A DNA stretch of 64,000 nucleotides from NCBI GenBank assembly GCA_038363005.1, contig JBBQBI010000003.1, positions 1 through 64,000 on the forward strand, read 5' to 3'. The notes below the pieces were generated by a model. That model saw nothing but the letters and a program-made list of their open reading frames with translations, ran no database searches and was not told the origin of the DNA. Position numbers and translations under genes: made by a program. The stretch is from JAKOWB01 sp038363005. Lineage in GTDB: Bacteria; Pseudomonadota; Alphaproteobacteria; Kiloniellales; JACOMY01. Shown here in pieces: positions 38,267 through 46,137 of the stretch (positions are counted from its first letter, which is position 1; each line of letters starts with the position of its first letter).

Positions 38267-39361
38267 TTGCGCGATGCCACGCCGGACGACCTGGAACGGC
38301 TGGTGGCGCTGGAGCAGCGCTGTTTCGAGCTCGATCGCATCTCGCGCCGCAATTTCCGCCACCTGCTGACCAAGGCGCATGCCGTCACCCTGGTGGCGGA
38401 GCGCGAGGGTGCGCTGCTCGGCTATGGCATGGTGCTGCTGCACCGAACGACAGCGGCGGCCAGGCTCTATTCCTTCGCCGTCGATCCGGCGGCGCGGCGC
38501 CAGGGCCTGGGACGTCGCCTGCTGCAGGCCGTTGAGGCGCGGGCGCGCGACGCCGGGGCGGCCGAGCTGCGGCTGGAGGTGCGCCCCGACAACCACGGCG
38601 CCATCGCCAGCTACCAGGTGGCTGGCTATCGCAGCTTCGGCACCTACACCGATTTCTACGAGGACCACACCGACGCGCTGCGCATGGAAAAGCGCCTGGC
38701 CGGCGGCCGGCGCGCCACCCTGGCACGCGTCCCCTACTATGCTCAGACGCTGCCCTTCACTTGTGGCGCCGCCAGCCTGCTGATGGCGATGAAGGCGCTG
38801 GACCCGACGCAACAGGCACTGGAACGCCGTCGCGAGCTGCGGCTCTGGCGCGAGGCGACGCTGATCTACATGACCTCGGGCCACGGTGGCTGCGATCCCT
38901 TCGGCCTGTCCCTGGCGGCGTCACGCCGTGGTTTCGCCGCGCAGGTCTATGTCACCGACGAGGAGCGCCTGTTCGTCGATTCGGTGCGCGACCCGACGAA
39001 GAAGGACGTGATCCGCCTGGTGCTGCAGGACTTCCGCGCCCAGGCGCGCGAGGCGAAGATCCCGGTGCATCGCCGCGGCCTGGCCGCGGCCGACGCCATC
39101 CGCCACCTGAAGGCCGGCGAGATTCCCATCGTGCTGGTCTCCTCCTACGCGTTGACCGGCGAGAAGGCACCGCACTGGGTGGTGCTGACCGGTTATGACG
39201 ACAGCTTCCTCTATTTCCACGATCCCGAGCCGCCGGACAGCGAGGACGGCAGCAAGCTGGATTGCATCAACGTGCCGGTGCCGCATGCAGCTTTCGAACG
39301 CATCGCACGTTACGGTGCGACGCGGTTGAAGGCCGCGGTCGTGCTGGGCAACAGGACATGA
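38267..39361 (+). CDS. GNAT acetyltransferase fused to C39-like peptidase; start uncertain
   Basis: At least 364 residues. Residues 1-140 form a RimI-like GNAT domain with the acetyl-CoA loop DPAARRQGLGRRLL. Residues 150-364 form a papain-like C39 peptidase with Cys166 (LPFTCGAAS), His303 (PHWVVLTGYDD) and Asp319 (FHDPEPP). The first ordinary start is TTG 38267, which trims the first GNAT strand; the frame is open back to a TAG at 38114 with no ATG, GTG or TTG, so a non-standard start (for example CTG 38195 behind AAAGG) is possible. The RimK-like ligase follows 19 bases later. Confidence 0.9.
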   Translation: MRDATPDDLERLVALEQRCFELDRISRRNFRHLLTKAHAVTLVAEREGALLGYGMVLLHRTTAAARLYSFAVDPAARRQGLGRRLLQAVEARARDAGAAELRLEVRPDNHGAIASYQVAGYRSFGTYTDFYEDHTDALRMEKRLAGGRRATLARVPYYAQTLPFTCGAASLLMAMKALDPTQQALERRRELRLWREATLIYMTSGHGGCDPFGLSLAASRRGFAAQVYVTDEERLFVDSVRDPTKKDVIRLVLQDFRAQAREAKIPVHRRGLAAADAIRHLKAGEIPIVLVSSYALTGEKAPHWVVLTGYDDSFLYFHDPEPPDSEDGSKLDCINVPVPHAAFERIARYGATRLKAAVVLGNRT

Positions 39362-39380
39362 CGCCAAGGATAGGTCCGCC

Positions 39381-40844
39381 ATGGTGAACTACGTTGTCAT
39401 CGTCGAGGACAAGGGCGACGAAGCCTGGGCCTCAGAGCACGGCCAGGTGGTCACCGCGCGCGACTACGTGACCAAGCCCGAGCTCTTCGCCGGCAAGCGG
39501 CCGCGCGTCATCAATCTCAACGCCGACCTCGACTACATGGCGCAGGGCTACTACTGCTCGCTGCTGGCCGAGGCGCGCGACCACAAGGTCATCCCGACCA
39601 TCCAGACCATCGTCGAGCTGTCGAAGAAGTCGCTCTACAACGAGGCGCTGCCCGACCTCAACGCCATCCTGCGCCGCGATATGGAGAAGGTGGAGCAGGG
39701 GCCGCGCGCCGGCTTCACCCTGACGCTGTTTTTCGGCGAGGTGCGGGACACGCGCTTCCGCCACTTCGCGCGCGCCGTGTTCGACCGTTTCCGCTGCCCG
39801 ATCCTGAAGGTCGCCGCGGTGTTCGACGAGCGCTGGCGCATTGATGAGCTCGAGGTGCTGACGCCCTCGCAGCTCTCGCCTGAGGAATTCGATTACTTCC
39901 TCTCGGCGCTGGCTGGCTACACCCGCACCGGCTGGCGTGCCGCCAAGACCAAGACGCCGCCGAAGTACTCGCTGGCGATCCTCTACAATCCGCGTGAGAC
40001 CTATCCGCCTTCAAGCCGCGAGGCGCTGGAGAAATTCATCCAGATCGGCGGCCAGCTCGGCGTCGGAGTCGAGTTGATCGAGCGCAAGGACTACCTGAAC
40101 CTGGCGGAGTACGACGCCCTCTTCATCCGCGAGACCACGACGATCGACAACCACACCTACCGCTTCGCCATGAAGGCGGTGGCCGAGGGCATGCCGGTGA
40201 TCGACGACCCGGTCTCCATGCTCCGCTGCACCAACAAGGTCTTTCTGGCCGAGCTGTTGACCGCCAACAAGCTGCCGGCGCCGCAGACTGTGATCATCGA
40301 CCGCGAGAAGCTGGACGAGGCGGAGAAGCTGCTCGGCTTCCCCATGGTGCTGAAGATCCCCGACGGCTCCTTCTCGCGCGGTGTCTACAAGGCGGAAAAC
40401 CGCCAGCAACTGGTCGAGCTGGCGAAAAAGCTGCTGCAGCGCTCCGACGTCATCCTGGCGCAGCAGTTCATGCCGACCGATTTCGATTGGCGCGTCGGCG
40501 TGCTGAACCGTCAGCCGATCTTCGCCTCGCAGTACTTCATGAGCCGAAAGCACTGGCAGGTGATGAAGCACGGCGCCGACGGCAAGGCGGAGGAGGGCGG
40601 CTGGAAGACCCACGCCATCGAGAAGGCGCCGAAGGAGGTGGTGGCGGTCGCCCTGAAGGCCGCCTCGCTGATCGGCGACGGCCTCTATGGCGTCGACCTG
40701 AAGCAGACCGCCGACGGCCGCGTCTACATCATCGAGATCAACGACAACCCGAACATCGACAAGGGGTGCGAGGACGCCGTGCTGAAGGACGAGCTCTATC
40801 GCATCATCATCAAGGATTTCATTCGCCGGATCGAAGCCCGATGA
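39381..40844 (+). CDS. RimK-like ATP-grasp ligase with N-terminal extension
   Basis: A 487-residue protein. The first 200 residues are a conserved N-terminal module (VIVEDKGDEAWASEHG; TLTLFFGEVRDTRFRHFAR) unrelated to classical RimK. The ATP-grasp core follows, with the FPMVLKIPDGSFSRGVYK ATP-binding loop and the metal ligands in GVDLKQT and YIIEINDNPNID. Such enzymes ligate amino acids to a carboxylate on a protein or peptide. Pairing with a GNAT-C39 protein is a recurrent neighbourhood and points to a peptide-tagging and trimming pathway. Its stop overlaps the next start by 4 bases. Confidence 0.9.
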   Translation: MVNYVVIVEDKGDEAWASEHGQVVTARDYVTKPELFAGKRPRVINLNADLDYMAQGYYCSLLAEARDHKVIPTIQTIVELSKKSLYNEALPDLNAILRRDMEKVEQGPRAGFTLTLFFGEVRDTRFRHFARAVFDRFRCPILKVAAVFDERWRIDELEVLTPSQLSPEEFDYFLSALAGYTRTGWRAAKTKTPPKYSLAILYNPRETYPPSSREALEKFIQIGGQLGVGVELIERKDYLNLAEYDALFIRETTTIDNHTYRFAMKAVAEGMPVIDDPVSMLRCTNKVFLAELLTANKLPAPQTVIIDREKLDEAEKLLGFPMVLKIPDGSFSRGVYKAENRQQLVELAKKLLQRSDVILAQQFMPTDFDWRVGVLNRQPIFASQYFMSRKHWQVMKHGADGKAEEGGWKTHAIEKAPKEVVAVALKAASLIGDGLYGVDLKQTADGRVYIIEINDNPNIDKGCEDAVLKDELYRIIIKDFIRRIEAR

Positions 40845-41386
40845 AACAGCTCCTCGCCGCGCTGGCCCTGCTGCTTTTGCTGCCGCTGGCGGCGGCGCCC
40901 GCCGCGCTGGCCGACGACGACGATCCTGTGCTGATCATCTCGCCGCCGGACGACGATGCGGCCGACAACGCGGACCACCATGCCGGCTACTACTATCCGG
41001 CACCGGACAGCCGTGAGACCTATGTCGGCCACGGCCGCCAGTTGGAGGAGGCCGACCGCCGCGTGCGCATCGGCTTCGTCGTCGGGCTGGAGCAGGAGAT
41101 CGCCAAGCGCGGCTACCCGGTGCCCTACGCCGTCTTCGCCAAGGGCAGCGACGCGCAGAAGATGATCATGGTGGCCTTGATGGACGGGCCGCTCGACACG
41201 CTCTACCGGGCGCGCGGCGCGCTGGCCAACCTGACCGCCGAGGCGCGGCTGCTGCCGATCCTGAAGCAGAACGGCGTCGAGGACAGTTTCAACTTCTATG
41301 ACCTGCTGATCCTGCTTGGCTACAAGCAGATCACCATCACCGACGGCAAAACCTGGGCGCACCAGGTCAAGCTGGTCCAGCCCTGA
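40841..41386 (+). CDS. Secreted Asp-rich protein of unknown function coupled to the ligase gene
   Basis: The ATG at 40841 overlaps the ligase stop (ATGA) and gives 181 residues with a Sec signal (MKQLLAALALLLLLPLAAAP, likely cleaved after ALA24). The mature N-terminus is acidic and low-complexity (DDDDPVLIISPPDDDAADN), then HHAGYYYPAP. The remainder is a compact domain ending YDLLILLGYKQITITDGKTW. No family recognised. Translational coupling makes it a candidate partner or acceptor for the ligase, but an exported protein meeting a cytosolic ligase would require modification before export. Confidence 0.75.
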   Translation: MKQLLAALALLLLLPLAAAPAALADDDDPVLIISPPDDDAADNADHHAGYYYPAPDSRETYVGHGRQLEEADRRVRIGFVVGLEQEIAKRGYPVPYAVFAKGSDAQKMIMVALMDGPLDTLYRARGALANLTAEARLLPILKQNGVEDSFNFYDLLILLGYKQITITDGKTWAHQVKLVQP

Positions 41387-41396
41387 GGCGCCACCG

Positions 41397-41606
41397 ATGG
41401 CCACCATCACGCTGCTGGTCGGCGGCATGACCTGCGACGGCTGCGTCGCCGCGGTCACCAAGGCGATCCGCCGCCTCGATCCCTCGGCCGGGGTGCAGGC
41501 CGACCTGCCGAGCGGCAGGGTCACGGTGCTGAGCGAAGCCGAGCCCGTGGCCCTCGCGGTAGCGGTCGAGAATGCCGGACTCGAGTTCATTGACGGGAGT
41601 GTCTAA
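41397..41606 (+). CDS. Heavy-metal-associated (HMA) domain protein
   Basis: A 69-residue single HMA domain starting at ATG 41397. The metal-binding motif is GGMTCDGC with Cys13 and Cys16; the ferredoxin-like fold ends LAVAVENAGLEFI. Such proteins carry Cu(I) or similar soft metals. It starts 10 bases after the secreted-protein gene and probably ends that transcript. No copper ATPase is nearby. Immediately after it the base composition falls sharply. Confidence 0.88.
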   Translation: MATITLLVGGMTCDGCVAAVTKAIRRLDPSAGVQADLPSGRVTVLSEAEPVALAVAVENAGLEFIDGSV

Positions 41607-43165
41607 TAGGTGTCTCATTCGCAGGTGTTGCAATCTACAGCATATCGTCGTCAGAACTTTTCATTTAGGTGCCGGAAAGATGGAAAAGCTCCTCGCGTTC
41701 GTCTTCGCAGCGAGCGTTCTGCTTTTTTCTGGGGGGAACTGCCGCGCAGAAATGACTGCGTGTAATCACACGCAGTATGCATTTGCCACTGCATTCGGCT
41801 TGTTGTCTGAAGACTCAATTTGGTCTTTTGGATGGTTCGAAATAGAACCGGAGAAATGCGCTTCTATTTGGCAAGGTAGTTTGGTGGGAAAATACAGAAG
41901 CATTTTCACTTACGTCTTGGTGCAATCTCCTGAGAGCGGAAGCCCCTTGGCACTTTTCTCAGGGGCAACGTATTTTTGTGTTAAGGATGACCCATTTCTA
42001 TTTGATGGCAAGGATAGCTGCATAAAAAATAAAGGACAGTCAAAGGGATTTTACGGCATCGAGATAGATGATAGTGAGAATATAATTTTGGATTTCGTCC
42101 AATCGGATTCAGATGATGATAGTCCTAAGTTTGAAAATGGACGTTATGAATTGCCTACGAAGATTAGCCTCTTGGAGTCAGACAAGCCTCCGCCTGCGCT
42201 CGGGATCAACTGCGGCGGAGCGACGACGTGCAACACCGCTAAATTCGGGCCTCATGGGAACCTTGAATTTTTCCCTATTTGGTCTGGCGTCGGTGACCTG
42301 CCCTGTGAAGAGGGGTTTTGCCCTGGATCTGGGGGCGGCATCGGCATATGGAACGAGAAAGCACCAAGCAAATTGGGATATATTCAGAATTAGTGGTGTG
42401 CTGTGGAGATTTCCCAATGGTTGATGATAGTTGGGTGTCATTGGCAATGGGGAATGAGAGAAGACCGCGTCTTTTGCGCAGAGTTTTCCGAAAAATTTTA
42501 TCTTGTATTGATTTCAAATTTGGGATAGCCAACTTAGTTGGCTGGGCTTTAGTCTCAGCGCCGTTATTAGATTGGTACTTTTCCGGCTCAAGAATTGAGT
42601 TTTTGAATCCTGACAGTATCTATGCATTTATGTCTGACATGGAAATGAAAAGTGAGAGGCTGGTTTTTGTAGGCCCTGTTTCATTGGTAAATAAGTCATA
42701 CTCTGAAACCAATGATACGGTTTCGAGAATATACTTGAGAGCCCAATTTAAATCTGAAGTGGAAGGCAAAGTAGAAGCGAAATGTGTAGAATTCGATTTA
42801 GAATACCTTGCGAGCGTTAACCCTTTCAAGCCTGATGCTAACGGTAACATACTCAATGTAACCTCTCCAGTACAACCGTTGACCATAAAAGGGGGGCAAA
42901 TTGCGTCTATATATGGTTTGTTCGAAGTTGCGCCAGGTCGAGTGGGAAAAGAAGCAAAAGATAAGTGCGCGCGTGGTTTTATAACAAATCTCGCTCTGCA
43001 CGCGATGCTCAAAAGTTACGATTTTGTAGATTTAGTGTTTACAGCCGAGTTAGTATCTGGAAAAGTGGTTTCGGCTACCTGCATGGTCAATCTTACTGCG
43101 GCAGTCAAACAAAAATTAGATGAAGATCATTTTCGAAGACTTTATTGTGGGGTGAATCGGAGTTA
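41607..43165. other. AT-rich islet, probable horizontally acquired insert
   Basis: The composition breaks abruptly after the HMA gene. For example, 42481-42540 contains 18 G/C of 60 bases, whereas 41041-41100 contains 42 of 60. The islet holds two plus-strand genes with AT-rich codon use and ends at the moaA stop. No integrase, tRNA, or flanking direct repeat was seen, so the mode of entry is unknown. Confidence 0.8.
41680..42393 (+). CDS. Secreted DUF1036-like protein of the AT-rich islet
   Basis: From ATG 41680 the protein has 237 residues and a signal peptide (MEKLLAFVFAASVLLFSGGN). The first domain (CNHTQYAFATAFG, FGWFEIEPEKCASIW, and a later Tyr/Phe-rich strand) has the pattern of DUF1036 proteins: CN-T, GWW-I-PG-C. 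The C-terminal 80 residues are unlike anything recognised and Cys/Gly-rich. Codon usage is AT-rich, unlike all neighbours. Function is unknown. Confidence 0.7.
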   Translation: MEKLLAFVFAASVLLFSGGNCRAEMTACNHTQYAFATAFGLLSEDSIWSFGWFEIEPEKCASIWQGSLVGKYRSIFTYVLVQSPESGSPLALFSGATYFCVKDDPFLFDGKDSCIKNKGQSKGFYGIEIDDSENIILDFVQSDSDDDSPKFENGRYELPTKISLLESDKPPPALGINCGGATTCNTAKFGPHGNLEFFPIWSGVGDLPCEEGFCPGSGGGIGIWNEKAPSKLGYIQN

Positions 43166-43166
43166 G
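42417..43166 (+). CDS. Membrane-anchored protein of unknown function, AT-rich islet
   Basis: The ATG at 42417, with GGAG eight bases upstream, gives 249 residues and avoids overlap with the preceding gene; upstream starts at TTG 42318 and ATG 42348 would overlap it. A single hydrophobic helix (FGIANLVGWALVSAPLLDWY) lies near residue 40 after a basic N-terminus, so the C-terminal 180 residues are probably periplasmic. No domain recognised. It overlaps the convergent moaA gene by 4 bases. Confidence 0.7.
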   Translation: MVDDSWVSLAMGNERRPRLLRRVFRKILSCIDFKFGIANLVGWALVSAPLLDWYFSGSRIEFLNPDSIYAFMSDMEMKSERLVFVGPVSLVNKSYSETNDTVSRIYLRAQFKSEVEGKVEAKCVEFDLEYLASVNPFKPDANGNILNVTSPVQPLTIKGGQIASIYGLFEVAPGRVGKEAKDKCARGFITNLALHAMLKSYDFVDLVFTAELVSGKVVSATCMVNLTAAVKQKLDEDHFRRLYCGVNRS

Positions 43167-44176
43167 CCCCCCGTCACGCTCATGTGCCGTCCCACCGCCG
43201 GCGCCGTGTGCCGCCGGTCGATGATGAAGTCGTGGCCCTTGGGCTTGCGGGTGATGGCTTCGCGGATCGCCTGGTCGAGCAGCGCGTCGTCGTCGCTGGC
43301 GCGTAGCGGCGCGCGCAGGTCGGCGGCGTCCTCCTGGCCCAGGCACATGTATAGCGTGCCGGTGCAGGTGACCCGCACGCGGTTGCAGCTTTCGCAGAAG
43401 TTATGCGTCAGCGGCGTGATGAAGCCGAGGCGCCTGCCGGTCTCGGCCACCGTCATGTAGCGCGCCGGGCCGCCGGTGCGGTGGCTGCTTTCGGTCAGGG
43501 TCCAGCGCTCGGCCAGCCGCGCACGCAGCAGCGAGAGCGGCAGGTACTGGTCGAGCCGCACCTCGCCGCCAATCTCGCCCAGCGGCATGACCTCGATGAA
43601 GGTCAGGTCGAAGCCCTGTTCGCCGGCCCATTCGACCATGCGGTCGAACTCGTCGTCGTTGACGCCCTTCAGCGCGACGGTGTTGATCTTGACCTGCAGT
43701 CCGGCGGCCTTGGCGGCGTCCAGGCCGGCCTGGACACGGGAGAAGTCACCCCAGCGGGTGATGGCGCGGAACTTGTCGGGGTTCAGCGTATCCAGCGAGA
43801 CGTTGATGCGCTTGACCCCAGCGGCGGCCAGCGCCTCGGCATGCTTGGCCAGCTGCGTGCCGTTGGTGGTCAGGGTCAGCTCGTCCAGCGCGCCGCTCTT
43901 CAGATGGCGCCCCAGGCTGGCGATCAGGCCGGTCACGTTGCGCCGCACCAGCGGCTCGCCGCCGGTCAGCCGCAGCTTGCGCACACCCATGCGGACGAAG
44001 GCCGAGGCCAGGCGGTCGAGCTCTTCCAGGCTCAGCACCTCGGCCTTGGGCAGGAAGGTCATGTCCTCGGACATGCAGTAGACACAGCGCAGGTCGCAGC
44101 GGTCCGTCACCGAGACCCGAAGGTAGGTGATGGCGCGGGCGAAGGGGTCGACCAGCGGGGCGGGGGTTTCGGACAC
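43163..44176 (-). CDS. moaA: GTP 3',8-cyclase (radical SAM, molybdopterin synthesis)
   Basis: GTG at 44176 with GGAG upstream gives 337 residues, the normal length. The SAM cluster cysteines are Cys27, Cys31 and Cys34 (CDLRCVYC), and the C-terminal cluster is in NFCESCNRVRVTCTG. The protein ends SVTGG, the GG tail needed for activity in MoaA. It converts GTP to cyclic 3',8-dihydro-GTP, the first step of molybdopterin synthesis. A ModE-type box lies immediately upstream. Confidence 0.96.
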   Translation of the reverse strand: MSETPAPLVDPFARAITYLRVSVTDRCDLRCVYCMSEDMTFLPKAEVLSLEELDRLASAFVRMGVRKLRLTGGEPLVRRNVTGLIASLGRHLKSGALDELTLTTNGTQLAKHAEALAAAGVKRINVSLDTLNPDKFRAITRWGDFSRVQAGLDAAKAAGLQVKINTVALKGVNDDEFDRMVEWAGEQGFDLTFIEVMPLGEIGGEVRLDQYLPLSLLRARLAERWTLTESSHRTGGPARYMTVAETGRRLGFITPLTHNFCESCNRVRVTCTGTLYMCLGQEDAADLRAPLRASDDDALLDQAIREAITRKPKGHDFIIDRRHTAPAVGRHMSVTGG

Positions 44177-44188
44177 GAGGACTCCAGG

Positions 44189-44212
44189 CGTTATGTCCAA
44201 TTGGATATAGCG
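44189..44212. promoter_or_regulatory. ModE-type operator in front of moaA
   Basis: CGTTATGT (44189-44196), then 8 bases (CCAATTGG), then ATATAGCG (44205-44212). As I recall it, the E. coli modA operator read in this direction is CGTTATGT-N8-ATATAACG, so 15 of 16 half-site positions match with the same spacing. E. coli ModE-molybdate activates moa and represses mod. The box lies 13 bases from the moaA start. No ModE gene is in the window. Confidence 0.8.
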
Positions 44213-44228
44213 CGTAGCAGCGGCCGGC

Positions 44229-45083
44229 TCAAGCCGTCGGTTCCGGACGTCGCACCAACGTGAAGGCCTCGCCGCGCTGCGCCAGGCGGTGGCGGAAGCC
44301 GGCCAGCGGCTCGTGCGCCACCATAAGATGGTAGGCATTGGCATGCACGATGCTCTCCGGCCCGCTGGCGATGGCGACATGGCCGGGGGAGAAGATCAGG
44401 TCGCCGCGGTGCAGCTTGGCGTCGGGCGCCAGCAGCTGGCCGGCGGCGGCACTATCCTGCTGCTGGCGGCTGTCGCGCGGCAGCGCATGGCCGGCCAGCC
44501 CCAGCGCGGTCTGCACCAGGGCGGAACAGTCCAGGCCCAGCGCGCTGCGTCCGCCCCACAGGTAGGGCACGTCGATGAAGCGTTCGGCAGTCGACACCCA
44601 GTCGGCATGGCGGGTGCCCTGCACCTCGGCATGCGGGGCATAGACGAAGCCGCCGCCGGCCAGCTCCAGGAAGCGGTCGTGCTCGTCAGTGGCGGCCAGC
44701 GCGCAGCCCAGGGTCAGGTGGTCCAGTACCGGCGACTTGATGTCGGTGGCGGCGAAGCGAAAGGTCCTGAGCGCCGCCACCTGATGCGTCGGCGCCGGCC
44801 CAGGATCGGCCAGGGCGGCGGCCAGGACATAGCCGACATAGCCGTCTTCGCGGCTCTGCACCCAGCACCAGGCGTCGCGGGTGTCGAAGACCAGGACGGC
44901 CTCGCCGAAGCGGAGCTGGGTGTCCAACGGTGCCTCGGTCGCCGGCAGGCGGCGCAGCTCGGCCAGGCCGCTGGCGACGCGGCGCGGCTGGCCCTCGACG
45001 AAACGCGACGCCTCGATCCGGCCTTTCAGGCGGGCGTCGGCCAGGTCGGGGCGGAAGGCGTGGAGCCGAGGGTCAAGGGTCAT
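44229..45083 (-). CDS. NlpC/P60 cell-wall peptidase with N-terminal SH3 regions
   Basis: A 284-residue protein. The catalytic domain has Cys186 (GLDCSALVQ), His235 (FSPGHVAIA) and His247 (IVHANA), the NlpC/P60 triad. Residues 30-150 contain one or two bacterial SH3-like regions (RRLPATEAPLDTQLRFGE). Such enzymes cut D-Glu to diamino-acid bonds in muropeptides. No signal peptide is visible, which fits cytosolic muropeptide recycling (YkfC-like). It lies upstream of moaA on the same strand, 52 bases apart. Confidence 0.9.
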   Translation of the reverse strand: MTLDPRLHAFRPDLADARLKGRIEASRFVEGQPRRVASGLAELRRLPATEAPLDTQLRFGEAVLVFDTRDAWCWVQSREDGYVGYVLAAALADPGPAPTHQVAALRTFRFAATDIKSPVLDHLTLGCALAATDEHDRFLELAGGGFVYAPHAEVQGTRHADWVSTAERFIDVPYLWGGRSALGLDCSALVQTALGLAGHALPRDSRQQQDSAAAGQLLAPDAKLHRGDLIFSPGHVAIASGPESIVHANAYHLMVAHEPLAGFRHRLAQRGEAFTLVRRPEPTA

Positions 45084-45159
45084 GGCGCCAGTCTAGAGCG
45101 GAGGGGCGGGGTCGTGCTAAGCCCAAGGCTTGTCCGTCGGGACGGCCAGGGGAGCACCA

Positions 45160-46110
45160 ATGGAACACGACTCGATCGATCACGCCATCACCGCGACCGA
45201 CCTGAAGTCCTTCAAGCCGGAGCCGACCTTTGGCGGCGTACGCTCCTTCTTCCGGCGCAAGTATACCAAGGACCTGACCGGCGTCGACGTGGCGGTCCTC
45301 GGCGTGCCCTTCGACACCGCGGTCTCGGCCCGGCCGGGTACGCGCTTCGGGCCCAACGGCGTCCGCGAGGCCTCGTGCCAGATCGCCTGGGGGCCGCCCT
45401 GGCCCTGGGGCTTCAACCCGGTGGAGAAGCTGGCGGTCATCGACTACGGCGACGTGCTGTTCCGTCATGAGCACCCGATGAGCGTGCCGCCGGCGATCCG
45501 CGACCAGGCGCTGGCCATCGTGGACAAGGGCGTGACCCTGCTGTCGCTTGGCGGCGATCATTTCATCAGCTATCCGCTGCTGCAGGCGCACCATCAGGTG
45601 CACGGGCCGCTGTCGCTGATCCACTTCGACGCGCACAGCGACACCTGGCCGGGCGACCCTGAGGGCATCAACCACGGCACCATGTTCTACCACGCCGCCA
45701 ACGACGGCCTGGTGGTGCCGGAACGCTCGGTGCAGATCGGCTTGCGCACGCACAACGACGACCACCGCGGCTTCAACGTGCTGGACGCCAACTGGGTGCA
45801 GCGCAACGGCCCCGACGCCGTGGTGGCCGAGGTGAAGCGCATCGTCGGCAACAACAAGGCCTACCTGACCTTCGACATCGACTGCCTGGATCCGGCCTAT
45901 GCGCCGGGCACTGGCACGCCGGTGGCTGGCGGCCTTACCTCATGGCAGGCGCTGACCATTCTGCGTGGCCTGACCGGCATGAACCTGATCGGCATGGACC
46001 TGGTCGAGGTCTCGCCACCCTATGACCACGCCGACATCACCGCGCTGGCCGGCGCCACCCTGGCGACCGAGTTCCTGGCACTGCTGGCCCTGCAGAAGGG
46101 GCTAGCCTAG
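45160..46110 (+). CDS. speB: Agmatinase/ureohydrolase family enzyme
   Basis: From ATG 45160 (AGGGGAG upstream) the enzyme has 316 residues. The Mn2 cluster ligands appear in GGDHFIS, HFDAHSDT and FDIDCLDPAYAPGTGTP, the three ureohydrolase signatures. The family cleaves guanidino compounds to urea; agmatinase is the likeliest, but guanidinobutyrase or guanidinopropionase cannot be excluded. It stands between the NlpC gene and the tungstate regulator with no obvious link. Confidence 0.9.
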   Translation: MEHDSIDHAITATDLKSFKPEPTFGGVRSFFRRKYTKDLTGVDVAVLGVPFDTAVSARPGTRFGPNGVREASCQIAWGPPWPWGFNPVEKLAVIDYGDVLFRHEHPMSVPPAIRDQALAIVDKGVTLLSLGGDHFISYPLLQAHHQVHGPLSLIHFDAHSDTWPGDPEGINHGTMFYHAANDGLVVPERSVQIGLRTHNDDHRGFNVLDANWVQRNGPDAVVAEVKRIVGNNKAYLTFDIDCLDPAYAPGTGTPVAGGLTSWQALTILRGLTGMNLIGMDLVEVSPPYDHADITALAGATLATEFLALLALQKGLA

Positions 46111-46137
46111 CCGGCACGGCTGAGCGACGCTGGTGCC

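Noticed and set aside
40841..41386. Poly-Asp secreted protein as a RiPP precursor
   Set aside because: It is 181 residues with a Sec signal and a well-structured domain, unlike a precursor peptide with leader and short core.
43163..43166. Frameshift or fusion between moaA and the AT-rich gene
   Set aside because: The overlap is only 4 bases between convergent genes; both have normal ends.
44177..44228. Moco riboswitch upstream of moaA
   Set aside because: The gap is 52 bases, too short for that large structure, and is explained better by a ModE box.
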